Assembly: GCA_002339725.1 (NCBI GenBank)
Contig: DDKN01000092.1
Coordinates: 1 to 22,089 of the forward strand
Source: Thiobacillus sp. UBA2597
Lineage (GTDB): Bacteria; Pseudomonadota; Gammaproteobacteria; Burkholderiales; Thiobacillaceae
Reading direction: 5' to 3'
DNA: 22,089 nucleotides
This document shows, piece after piece, positions 1-7,786 of the stretch. The translations under genes and the position numbers were made by a program. Every line of letters starts with the position of its first letter. Position 1 is the first letter of the stretch. Below the pieces are notes generated by a model. That model was given only the letters and a program-made list of their open reading frames with translations, had not been told where the DNA came from and made no database searches.

Positions 1-824
<824 letters not shown>

Positions 825-834
825 AAATTCGATG

Positions 835-950
835 AACCGCAAAGGACGCAAAGCAATGCGCAATGTGGTTCAAGGCCGTCCGGGCCATGCCCCGGCTGCC
901 GGAAAAATGACGGGTTCGCATTCCTTCGCGCGTTTTGCGTCTTAGCGGTT
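835..950. repeat. Inverted-repeat intergenic element, copy A
   Basis: The left end (835-853, AACCGCAAAGGACGCAAAG) is the near reverse complement of the right end (931-950), with one indel and one internal mismatch. The ends enclose about 77 bp that has its own GC-rich stems. The right-hand 32 bp (919-950) match the right end of a second element at 6924-6955 in 24 of 32 positions by eye. The type of end, tandem degenerate GCAAAG/ACGCAAAG words, resembles small non-coding repeats found dispersed in many bacterial genomes. No ORF of its own is convincing. It fills the ruvB-ybgC gap and ends 8 bases before the ybgC start codon. Confidence 0.65.
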
Positions 951-958
951 TGAGCGTT

Positions 959-1363
959 ATGACCGATCCTGATTTCACCTGGCCGGTGCGGGTCTATTGG
1001 GAGGACACCGACGCCGGCGGCGTGGTCTATTACGCCAACTATCTCAAGTTCATGGAACGCGCCCGCAGCGAATGGCTGCGCAGCCTGGGTGTCGAGCAGA
1101 CCGATCTGGCCGAACGGGACGGCGTGGTCTTCGTGGTGCGCCAGGTCGAGGTGGATTACCTGAAACCGGCCCGCTTCAACGATGCCCTGAGCGTCACCTG
1201 CGCCCTGGCCGAATTGAACAAGGTCAGCCTGGCCCTGACCCAGCGCATCGAGCGCGCGGGCGAACCTTTGGTCACGGCCCGGGTCAAGATCGCCTGTGTC
1301 ACGCGGGAGCAATTCCGTCCCGCCAAAATCCCGCATTTCATCCAACAACGCTTGGGGTGCTGA
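959..1363 (+). CDS. ybgC: YbgC, Tol-Pal-associated acyl-CoA thioesterase
   Basis: This is a 134-residue single-domain hotdog-fold thioesterase of the 4-hydroxybenzoyl-CoA thioesterase family, cytoplasmic and acting on acyl-CoA or acyl-ACP. The signature YWEDTDAGGVVYYANYLKF is at residues 13-31, with the conserved catalytic Asp at residue 18. I chose the ATG at 959. An in-frame TTG at 935 would place the first residues inside the inverted-repeat element, and the family normally starts a few residues before the RVYWEDTD segment. The stop is directly followed by the tolQ ATG, the usual first position of the Tol-Pal operon. Its exact role in Tol-Pal function is unsettled; a link to phospholipid metabolism is suspected for the family. 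Confidence 0.93.
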   Translation: MTDPDFTWPVRVYWEDTDAGGVVYYANYLKFMERARSEWLRSLGVEQTDLAERDGVVFVVRQVEVDYLKPARFNDALSVTCALAELNKVSLALTQRIERAGEPLVTARVKIACVTREQFRPAKIPHFIQQRLGC

Positions 1364-2053
<690 letters not shown>

Positions 2054-2055
2054 GC

Positions 2056-2463
2056 ATGAGCCGCCGCCCACGCAAGGCGATAAACCAGATCAACGTCGTG
2101 CCCTACATCGACGTGATGCTGGTGCTCTTGGTGATCTTCATGGTGACGGCCCCCTTCATCAATCCTGCCCAGGTCGAGCTGCCCAGCGTGGGCAGGAGCG
2201 CCGCGCCGCCGGTGCAGCCGCTGGAGCTGGCGATCAAGGCCGACGGCTCCTACTGGCTGCGCGACCGCAACGGCTCGGGCGACCCGGTGCAAGTGACCGA
2301 GGCCAACCTGGCCGACAGCGTGCGCCGGCAGGCGAAGCCCGAACAGCCGGTGGTGATCGCGGCCGACAAGTCGGTGCGTTACGAAGCGGTGATGCGGGCG
2401 ATGGATGTCCTGCAGCGCGCCGGCATCGCCCGGGTGGGGCTTTTGGTCAAGCCGCAGCCGTGA
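2056..2463 (+). CDS. tolR: TolR, Tol-Pal proton-channel subunit (ExbD family)
   Basis: TolR is a single-pass inner-membrane protein of 135 residues that pairs with TolQ. The N-terminal segment INVVPYIDVMLVLLVIFMVT holds the essential intramembrane Asp at residue 19, expected to be the proton-translocating residue. The periplasmic domain follows, with the family's polar repeat region and a C-terminal VGLLVKP-type end. It lies between tolQ and tolA and overlaps the tolA start by four bases (GTGA), so translation is probably coupled. Confidence 0.97.
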   Translation: MSRRPRKAINQINVVPYIDVMLVLLVIFMVTAPFINPAQVELPSVGRSAAPPVQPLELAIKADGSYWLRDRNGSGDPVQVTEANLADSVRRQAKPEQPVVIAADKSVRYEAVMRAMDVLQRAGIARVGLLVKPQP

Positions 2464-3257
2464 GCCCGCTCACCGCGCGCCAGCAGTGGTCGGCCGGGGC
2501 CCTGGCCCTGCTGTTCCACGCCGTGTTCTTCCTGGCCCTGGTGTTCAGCGTGTCCTGGCGTCAGTTGCCGGAGCAGCCGGTACTGGCCGAACTCTGGTCC
2601 AGCCTGCCGATGCCGCCGCCGGCGCCGGTCGAGACCAAACCGGAGCCGCCGCCGCCGGCGCCGGCCGAGGTGAAACCCGAGCCGAGCCCGGCCGACATCG
2701 CGCTCAAGGCCAGGGAGGAAGCCCGGCGGCGCGAGGCCGAGCGGCAGCGCCTCGAGCAGGAGAAAGAACGGCTCCGGCTCGAACAGGAGAAAAAACGGGA
2801 GGCCGAGCGCCGCCAGAAGGAGGAGGCCGCGCGCAAACAGGCGCTCGAGGCGCGCAAGCGTGCCCTGGAGAAGGCGCTGGCCGAGCAGTTGGACAGCGAG
2901 CTGGCGCAGGAGGATGCGCGCCTCAACCAACTGCGCCAGCAACAGCAGGCCGCGGCGGCGCGCGACAAGCAGATCGCCGAGTATCAGGAGCGCATCCGCC
3001 AGAAGATCCGCGGCTATATCCGCCTGCCGGCCAATCTGACCGGGAACCCGGAGGCGGTATTCCGGGTCGACCTCCTGCCGAACGGCGAATTGAAGGGGGC
3101 GCCGGTCCTGGTCAGGAAGAGCGGCAATGCGCTCTACGATCAGGCGGTGGAACGGGCGATCATCGCGGCCTCGCCCCTGCCCATGCCGCCCGACCCGGCC
3201 GCGGCCGCCAGCTTCCGCAGCGGCCTGACCCTGAAATTCCGCCCTCAGGAGGGTTGA
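2460..3257 (+). CDS. tolA: TolA, periplasm-spanning Tol-Pal linker
   Basis: TolA is anchored in the inner membrane, crosses the periplasm, and contacts TolB/Pal, passing on the force generated by TolQR. The 265-residue product has a short cytoplasmic N-terminus, one membrane segment (about 15-34), a Pro/Glu-rich stretch (about 50-78, with PPPAPVETKPEPPPPAP), a highly charged Arg/Glu/Lys/Gln helix (about 80-170) and a C-terminal TonB/TolA-type domain (about 175-265) ending in LKFRPQEG. It is much shorter than the roughly 420-residue E. coli protein because the central helix is short. The start is GTG at 2460, overlapping the tolR stop; no ATG is available at the right place. Confidence 0.93.
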   Translation: MSPLTARQQWSAGALALLFHAVFFLALVFSVSWRQLPEQPVLAELWSSLPMPPPAPVETKPEPPPPAPAEVKPEPSPADIALKAREEARRREAERQRLEQEKERLRLEQEKKREAERRQKEEAARKQALEARKRALEKALAEQLDSELAQEDARLNQLRQQQQAAAARDKQIAEYQERIRQKIRGYIRLPANLTGNPEAVFRVDLLPNGELKGAPVLVRKSGNALYDQAVERAIIAASPLPMPPDPAAAASFRSGLTLKFRPQEG

Positions 3258-3279
3258 TACAATGGATGGCAAATGGTGA
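3247..3279 (+). promoter_or_regulatory. Strong ribosome-binding site with a five-codon ORF overlapping the tolB start
   Basis: AGGAGGG (3247-3253) lies within the last codons of tolA. It is 8 bases from an out-of-frame ATG at 3262 but 19 bases from the tolB ATG at 3273. The ATG at 3262 opens a five-codon ORF (MDGKW) whose TGA at 3277-3279 falls just past the tolB ATG at 3273-3275. The tolB frame has an in-frame stop (that of tolA) at 3255-3257 and no other start between. Ribosomes could therefore load on the mini-ORF and re-initiate on tolB. The arrangement is seen directly; function is inference. Confidence 0.45.
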
Positions 3280-4550
3280 TCCGCATCGTCGCGCGCTGCA
3301 TCGTCTTGTGTCTGGCCTTGCTGGCCGTGCCGGCCGGGGCCTCGATGACCATCGAGATCGTCGGCGGCGGCGCCAACCGCATACCCATCGCCGTGGTCCC
3401 GTTCGAGGCGCCGGCCGGCGCACTCAACCCGGCCGAGGTGATCGGGGCCGACCTGCAGCGCAGCGGCCTGTTCCGCCTGATCGACAGCCAGGATGTGCGG
3501 CCGCTGCCGAGCGAGCCGCAGCAGGTCAGCTTTCCGGTCTGGCGTGGCAGGGGCAGCGATGCCCTGGTGATCGGCCAGGTCATCGCCCAGGCCGGCAACC
3601 GCTACGAGGTGCGCTTTCGCCTGTTCGACGTGGTCAAGGGCCAGCAACTCCTGGGCATGAGCTATACCGTGCCGGCCCAGAACCTGCGCCTGGTCGCGCA
3701 CAAGATCGCCGATGCCGTGTATGAAAAGCTCACCGGTGAGCCGGGCGTGTTCAGTACGCGCATCGCCTATGTGCTCAAACGCGGCGGCCGCTTTGAGTTA
3801 CAGGTGGCCGATGTCGACGGCCACAACGCCGTCACCATCGCCGCCTCGCCCGAGCCCTTGATGTCGCCCGCCTGGTCGCCCGACGGCAGCCGGCTGGCCT
3901 ATGTCTCCTTCGAGGACAAGAAGCCGGTGGTCTATGTGCAGAACATCTTCGACGGCAAGCGCCGCGCGGTGGCCCGGTTCCGCGGTTCCAACTCGGCGCC
4001 CGCCTGGTCGCCCGACGGCCGGCGCCTGGCCGTGGTGCTGTCCAAGGATGCCTCGTCCCAGATCTATCTGATCGACCTCGAAGGCGGTGCACCGCAGCGG
4101 CTGATGGCCAGCAGCGGGCTCGATACCGAGCCGGCCTTCAGCCCGGATGGGCGCTGGCTCTACTTCACCTCCGACCGCGGCGGCAGCCCGCAGATCTATC
4201 GGGTGCCGGTCGAGGGGGGCGCGGCGCAGCGGCTGACCTTCGAGGGCGGTTACAATGTCTCGCCCGCCCTGGCGCCGGATGGCAGGACCATGGCCTATCT
4301 GCATCGCCGCGATGGCCGCTTCCTGGTGGCGGTGATGGACCTGACGAGCGGACAGAGCCGGGTGCTGACCGATACCGATCATGACGAATCGCCCAGCTTC
4401 GCGCCCAACGGCCGCATGATTCTGTATGCCACCCGGGTGGGCAATCAGGGCATGCTGGCGACGGTGAGCGTCGATGGCCAGGTCAAGCAGCGGCTGTCGC
4501 AGTCGGGTGACTTGCGCGAGCCGGCCTGGGCCCCGCTGCGCAGCCAATGA
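3273..4550 (+). CDS. tolB: TolB, periplasmic beta-propeller of Tol-Pal
   Basis: TolB is a soluble periplasmic protein that binds Pal and TolA. The 425-residue product starts with a Sec signal peptide (RIVARCIVLCLALLAVPAGA, about residues 4-23). An alpha/beta N-terminal domain follows to about 160. The C-terminal beta-propeller has repeated blades, with PAWSPDG at about 199 and 243, PAFSPDG at about 287, then PALAPDG and PSFAPNG, closing with PAWAP near the C-terminus. Length matches the family. The start at 3273 is forced, since the only upstream in-frame codons lead straight to the tolA stop, but the good Shine-Dalgarno sequence is too far away and better placed for a mini-ORF at 3262. Confidence 0.97.
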   Translation: MVIRIVARCIVLCLALLAVPAGASMTIEIVGGGANRIPIAVVPFEAPAGALNPAEVIGADLQRSGLFRLIDSQDVRPLPSEPQQVSFPVWRGRGSDALVIGQVIAQAGNRYEVRFRLFDVVKGQQLLGMSYTVPAQNLRLVAHKIADAVYEKLTGEPGVFSTRIAYVLKRGGRFELQVADVDGHNAVTIAASPEPLMSPAWSPDGSRLAYVSFEDKKPVVYVQNIFDGKRRAVARFRGSNSAPAWSPDGRRLAVVLSKDASSQIYLIDLEGGAPQRLMASSGLDTEPAFSPDGRWLYFTSDRGGSPQIYRVPVEGGAAQRLTFEGGYNVSPALAPDGRTMAYLHRRDGRFLVAVMDLTSGQSRVLTDTDHDESPSFAPNGRMILYATRVGNQGMLATVSVDGQVKQRLSQSGDLREPAWAPLRSQ

Positions 4551-4634
4551 AGGGGCCGGGCAGGCGCGGGAAATTGAGTTTCGTTTGGGTTTTGAAGGCA
4601 AGTTAACTTGATCAATACACAAGGAGTGAACGCG

Positions 4635-5198
4635 ATGAAATATGCCATCTCTGCTGTCGTGCTGGCCGCCTTGCTCGCCGGCTGTGCCCAACAGCCGGCC
4701 AAGGAAGCGGCGATCGAGGACCGTACGGCACCGGCCCGGACGGTCGAACCCGCGGCCGTGCAGCCTCTGGTGCAAACCCAGGGCCTGGCCGGCAGCGATG
4801 CCAGCGGCACGGCGCTGGCAGGCAGCCCGGTCGCCCCGCCCAAGAACGCGCCCGGCCCCCTGGGACAGCGGGTGATCTATTTCGACTACGACAGTGCCGC
4901 CATCCGCAACGAATACCGCCCCGTGCTCGAGGCCCATGCCGGTTTCCTCAAGGCCAATGCCCGGGCCAAGGTCAATCTGGAAGGTCATGCCGACGAGCGC
5001 GGCAGTCCCGACTACAACATCGCCCTGGGCCAGCGCCGGGCCGACAGCGTGCGCAAGGCCATGCAGTTGCTGGGCGCGGCCGACGAGCGTATGGAGGCGG
5101 TGAGCTTCGGCGAGGAAAAACCGGCCGTTCAGGGCCACGACGAAGCGGCCTGGAGCAAGAACCGCCGGGTCGAGATCCGTTACGACGGAGAAAACTGA
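4635..5198 (+). CDS. pal: Pal, peptidoglycan-associated outer-membrane lipoprotein
   Basis: Pal anchors the outer membrane to peptidoglycan and is the outer-membrane end of the Tol-Pal machine. I chose the ATG at 4635: AAGGAG sits 8 bases upstream and it gives a clean lipoprotein signal, MKYAISAVVLAALLAGC, with lipobox LLAGC and the lipidated Cys at 17. An in-frame ATG at 4608 would add nine residues before it. After a Pro/Ala-rich linker (about 20-75) comes the OmpA-like domain (about 77-185), with YFDYDSAAI, GHADERGS (Asp120) and NIALGQRRADSV (Arg135), the diaminopimelate-binding positions of the family. It has 187 residues. Its TGA stop lies inside a 37-bp palindrome and overlaps the ATG of a repeat-encoded ORF. 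The 84-bp gap after tolB has a weak possible promoter (TTGAAG near 4592). Confidence 0.97.
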   Translation: MKYAISAVVLAALLAGCAQQPAKEAAIEDRTAPARTVEPAAVQPLVQTQGLAGSDASGTALAGSPVAPPKNAPGPLGQRVIYFDYDSAAIRNEYRPVLEAHAGFLKANARAKVNLEGHADERGSPDYNIALGQRRADSVRKAMQLLGAADERMEAVSFGEEKPAVQGHDEAAWSKNRRVEIRYDGEN

Positions 5199-5228
5199 TG
5201 ATTTTGGCGTCGCCAAAATCATCAGTTT
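5192..5228. repeat. Perfect 37-bp palindrome over the pal stop codon
   Basis: Arms of 18 bases (5192-5209 and 5211-5228) are exact reverse complements around a single central T at 5210. The pal TGA (5196-5198) lies in the left arm. In RNA this would be a stem of about 17 bp with a three-base loop (GTC). No T-run follows on either strand, so it is not a standard intrinsic terminator. It may protect the 3' end of the tol-pal message, reduce read-through into cpoB, or be the boundary of the inserted repeat that follows. Confidence 0.8.
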
Positions 5229-5299
5229 CGGCGCAGGCTCTTGTGCCCTTTAGGGTAAACGTGAGCGCAGCACACGTTAAGCGCAGCGGCCGAAGCCAA
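5224..5299. repeat. Tandem direct repeat, copy 1 (76 bp, 96-bp period)
   Basis: Bases 5224-5299 recur without a mismatch, by eye, at 5320-5395. The unit contains internal inverted repeats: TTCGGC near its start against GCCGAA near its end, and AACGTG against CACGTT around the centre. The hexamer GCGCAG occurs three times. The 20 bases between copies can form a hairpin with the flanks (GCCAAAAC against GTTTCGGC, one G-U pair). The unit looks like a structured non-coding repeat, not a gene. Confidence 0.9.
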
Positions 5300-5319
5300 A
5301 ACTGTGCAGGCGTAGCCGT

Positions 5320-5395
5320 AGTTTCGGCGCAGGCTCTTGTGCCCTTTAGGGTAAACGTGAGCGCAGCACACGTTAAGCGCAGCGGCCGAAGCCAA
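5320..5395. repeat. Tandem direct repeat, copy 2
   Basis: This is the second exact copy of 5224-5299. Its last base is the A of the cpoB ATG at 5395. Because the period is 96 bases (32 codons), a reading frame that starts at 5198 on the pal stop passes through both copies and ends at 5396-5398, overlapping the cpoB start by four bases. The peptide of 66 residues contains the same 25-residue segment twice. I treat it as repeat-encoded and do not call it a gene. Confidence 0.9.
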
Positions 5396-6183
5396 TGAGA
5401 CATCAACGTACAGGCATGATGCGCGCACGACGGCTGACGTTTTTGCTGTGCCTCGTCTGGGGCACGGCCGGGGCAGCACCCGCCCCGGTGACCGAGGCAG
5501 GGCAGGCGCAGGCGGCCTCTCTGGCGCAGGCGTTCAGGGCGCTGGAGGAGCGCTTCGCCAAGCTGGAAGGCCAATTGCAGAACCAGGGACTCTTGGCCTT
5601 GTTCAACGAGGTCGAGCAACTGAAGGCGGAGCTGGCGAGGCTCAAAGGCGTCCAGGAAGAATTGGGCCACCGTCTGGCCAGTGCCGAGCAACGCCAGAAG
5701 GACTTCTATACCGATCTGGACAACCGGCTCAAGGAGCTGGCCCAGGCCAGGGCGGCACCGGTTACCCCGGCAGCGCCGGCGGGGGCGGCGGCCGAAGCGG
5801 GCGTGACGGAGCGGGAAACCAAGGCCTATCAGGAGGCCTTCGGCGCCGTGCGGGCCGGCAACTACCCGGTCGCGGTCAAGGCCTTTCAGGATTTCCTCAA
5901 GGCCTATCCGGCCAGCAGCCTGGCCAGCAACGCCCAATACTGGATCGGCTTTTCCCAGTTTTCCCTGGGCGACTACAAGGCCACGGTCGAATCGCATCAG
6001 CGCTTGCTGCAAGCCTATCCGGACAGCGCCAAGGCGCCCGATGCCATGCTCGGCCTGGCCCGCGCCCGCATGCAGCTGGGCGAGACCAAGGCGGCCCAGG
6101 CCACGCTGGAGCAGATCGTCAGGCAATATCCCGGCAGCCGGGCGGCCGAGAATGCCCAGAAGCTGCTTACCACCTTGAAGTGA
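5395..6183 (+). CDS. cpoB: CpoB (YbgF), periplasmic Tol-Pal / cell-wall coordinator
   Basis: CpoB is a periplasmic TPR protein that coordinates outer-membrane constriction with peptidoglycan synthesis and binds TolA. The 262-residue product has a signal peptide (RRLTFLLCLVWGTAGAAPA, about 12-30), an N-terminal trimeric coiled-coil region (about 38-118), an Ala/Pro linker (about 120-136), and three TPR-like repeats (about 140-262, with AYQEAFGAVRAGNYPVAVKA and YWIGFSQFSLGDYKATVE). The start is uncertain: ATG 5395 overlaps the end of the repeat-encoded frame, while ATG 5416 or 5419 gives a more compact signal peptide. None has a good Shine-Dalgarno sequence. The upstream repeat has replaced or displaced the normal short pal-cpoB junction. 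Confidence 0.92.
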   Translation: MRHQRTGMMRARRLTFLLCLVWGTAGAAPAPVTEAGQAQAASLAQAFRALEERFAKLEGQLQNQGLLALFNEVEQLKAELARLKGVQEELGHRLASAEQRQKDFYTDLDNRLKELAQARAAPVTPAAPAGAAAEAGVTERETKAYQEAFGAVRAGNYPVAVKAFQDFLKAYPASSLASNAQYWIGFSQFSLGDYKATVESHQRLLQAYPDSAKAPDAMLGLARARMQLGETKAAQATLEQIVRQYPGSRAAENAQKLLTTLK

Positions 6184-6186
6184 ATC

Positions 6187-6834
6187 TTGGCTGAACCGCG
6201 GCTTCGGGTTACCGAAATCTTCTATTCCATCCAGGGCGAGACCAGCCGCGTCGGTCTGCCCACGGTCTTCGTGCGCCTGACCGGCTGCCCCCTGCGCTGC
6301 GGCTATTGCGACACGGCCTATGCCTTCCAGGGCGGCGAGTGGCTGAGCCTGCCCGAGATCCTCGCCGCGGTGGCCAACTATGCCCCGCGCCAGGTCACGG
6401 TGACCGGCGGCGAGCCCTTGGCGCAGCGCGACTGCCCGGCCCTGCTCACGGCCCTGTGCGATGCCGGCTACGACGTCTCGCTGGAGACCAGCGGCGCTTT
6501 GGACATCGCGCCGGTGGACAAGCGGGTGGCGCGCATCGTCGACCTCAAGACGCCCGGTTCGGGCGAGGCCGAACGCAATTTCTGGTCCAACATCGAGCAG
6601 CTGACGCCGCACGACGAGGTCAAGTTCGTCCTGGTCGACGAGGCCGATTACCGCTGGGCGGTCGAGGTGCTGCGCCAGCAGCGCCTGGCCGAGCGTTGTG
6701 AGGTGCTGTTCTCGCCGGTGTTCGGCAAATTGCCGCCGCGCCAGCTGGCCGAGTGGATCCTGCGCGACCGCTTGCCGGTGCGCCTGCAGGTGCAGCTGCA
6801 CAAGATCCTCTGGGGCGAGGAGCCGGGGCGGTGA
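6187..6834 (+). CDS. queE: QueE, 7-carboxy-7-deazaguanine synthase
   Basis: QueE is a radical-SAM enzyme that converts 6-carboxy-tetrahydropterin to 7-carboxy-7-deazaguanine, on the path to preQ0 and queuosine. The 215-residue product has the iron-sulfur motif CPLRCGYC (Cys34, Cys38, Cys41) and the typical opening EIFYSIQGETSRVGLPTVFVRLTGC. Further on are TVTGGEPL and LETSGALD. The start must be TTG at 6187, because the cpoB stop is in the same frame immediately upstream and there is no ATG or GTG before the conserved N-terminus. It follows cpoB by three bases, so it is probably in the same transcript. Confidence 0.95.
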   Translation: MAEPRLRVTEIFYSIQGETSRVGLPTVFVRLTGCPLRCGYCDTAYAFQGGEWLSLPEILAAVANYAPRQVTVTGGEPLAQRDCPALLTALCDAGYDVSLETSGALDIAPVDKRVARIVDLKTPGSGEAERNFWSNIEQLTPHDEVKFVLVDEADYRWAVEVLRQQRLAERCEVLFSPVFGKLPPRQLAEWILRDRLPVRLQVQLHKILWGEEPGR

Positions 6835-6846
6835 ATCCGACAGCTG

Positions 6847-6955
6847 AGGCGCAAAGGTCGCAAAGCAGCGGCAAGCTGTCCCTTCCGTCGGAGTGCGGCC
6901 TGCCATCCAAGGATGGGGCTGCGGGTTTCTTTGCGCGCTCTGTGTCTTCGCGGTT
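6847..6955. repeat. Inverted-repeat intergenic element, copy B
   Basis: The left end (6847-6865, with GCGCAAAGG and TCGCAAAG) and the right end (6929-6955) are degenerate reverse complements of each other. The right 32 bp (6924-6955) align with 919-950 of copy A at 24 of 32 positions by eye, while the interiors differ. It fills the queE-queC gap. No stop codon interrupts the queC frame across its right half, which would extend queC artificially to 6893. Confidence 0.6.
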
Positions 6956-6973
6956 GGCCGTCAGGTTTTTGAA

Positions 6974-7645
6974 ATGAAGCGTGCGGTCGTGTTGCTCTCC
7001 GGCGGCCTGGACTCGGCCACCACATTGGCGGTGGCGCGCAGCGAGGGCTGCGAGTGCTTCGCCCTGAGCTTCGATTACGGCCAGCGCCACAGTGCCGAAC
7101 TGGAGGCGGCGCGCGCGGTGGCGGCGCAGCTCGGTGCGCGCGAGCATCGCGTGCTCACCTTGGACCTGGCCCAGTTCGGCGGCTCGGCCCTGACCGACCG
7201 CAGCCTGGCCGTGCCCGAGCAGGCGAGCGAAGGCATTCCCATCACCTATGTCCCGGCGCGCAACACCGTGATGCTCGCGCTCGCCCTGGCCTGGGCCGAG
7301 GTGCTGGCGGCCGACGCGATCTACATTGGCGTCAACGCGGTGGACTACTCCGGCTATCCGGATTGCCGGCCGGAATTCATCGAGGCCTTCCAGCGCATGG
7401 CCAATCTGGCGACCAAGCGCGCGGTCGAGGGCCAACCTTTGCGCATCGCCGCGCCGCTGATCCAGCTGTCCAAGGCCGAGATCATCCGCCTGGGCCGGCG
7501 CCTCGGTGTCGATTACGGCCTGACCGTGTCCTGTTATCAGGCCGATGCCCAGGGCCGGGCCTGTGGCCGCTGCGATTCCTGCCGCCTGCGGCGTCAGGGC
7601 TTTCTCGATGCCGGCATCCCCGACCCGACCCGTTACCGGGTCTGA
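6974..7645 (+). CDS. queC: QueC, 7-cyano-7-deazaguanine synthase
   Basis: QueC is the ATP-dependent enzyme that converts 7-carboxy-7-deazaguanine to preQ0, the step after QueE. The 223-residue product starts MKRAVVLLSGGLDSATTLAV with the PP-loop SGGLDS at 9-14. It has the internal motifs YVPARNTVMLALALAWAE and GVNAVDYSGYPDCRPEFI, and four C-terminal zinc-binding cysteines at 187, 197, 200 and 203 (CYQ..., CGRCDSC). I chose ATG 6974 because the longer in-frame start at 6893 lies in the inverted-repeat element and the PP-loop normally begins within ten residues of the start. Confidence 0.96.
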   Translation: MKRAVVLLSGGLDSATTLAVARSEGCECFALSFDYGQRHSAELEAARAVAAQLGAREHRVLTLDLAQFGGSALTDRSLAVPEQASEGIPITYVPARNTVMLALALAWAEVLAADAIYIGVNAVDYSGYPDCRPEFIEAFQRMANLATKRAVEGQPLRIAAPLIQLSKAEIIRLGRRLGVDYGLTVSCYQADAQGRACGRCDSCRLRRQGFLDAGIPDPTRYRV

Positions 7646-7696
7646 AGCCGGCTTGGTATGATCGAACCAGACGGCGGCCGAAGCGGTAATTTTTCT

Positions 7697-7724
7697 TTGC
7701 CGCGCGCCAAGCAATCACGATAAT
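7697..7724 (+). promoter_or_regulatory. Candidate sigma-70 promoter of the YeeE/YedE gene
   Basis: TTGCCG (7697-7702), a 16-base spacer and GATAAT (7719-7724) give a plausible sigma-70 promoter. Transcription would begin near 7731, just before a 9-bp hairpin (7737-7745 with 7751-7759, one G-U pair), so the message would start with a stable stem. The ribosome-binding site AAGGAG is at 7772-7777. Confidence 0.4.
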
Positions 7725-7786
7725 TCGCGGTCAGACGCGCACTCCGTCCAGGGGTGCGCATCCAGTTCGATAAGGAGACAATCAGC

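Noticed and set aside
5224..5395. CRISPR array
   Set aside because: There are only two copies, each 76 bp, with one 20-bp spacer and no cas genes. Unit size and internal structure do not fit.
5198..5398. 66-residue frame through the pal-cpoB tandem repeat as a gene
   Set aside because: The frame repeats itself because the DNA does, it has no ribosome-binding site, and a structured repeat explains it. It is kept only as a finding about translation coupling.
4972..6906. A long minus-strand frame opposite pal, cpoB and queE
   Set aside because: It is a shadow. It is open mainly because the tandem repeat has a period divisible by three and carries no stop on that strand.
6835..6973. preQ1 riboswitch upstream of queC
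   Set aside because: I looked for the short C-rich stem-loop with an A-rich tail of preQ1 riboswitches and found only the inverted-repeat element. There is likewise no room for one before queE.
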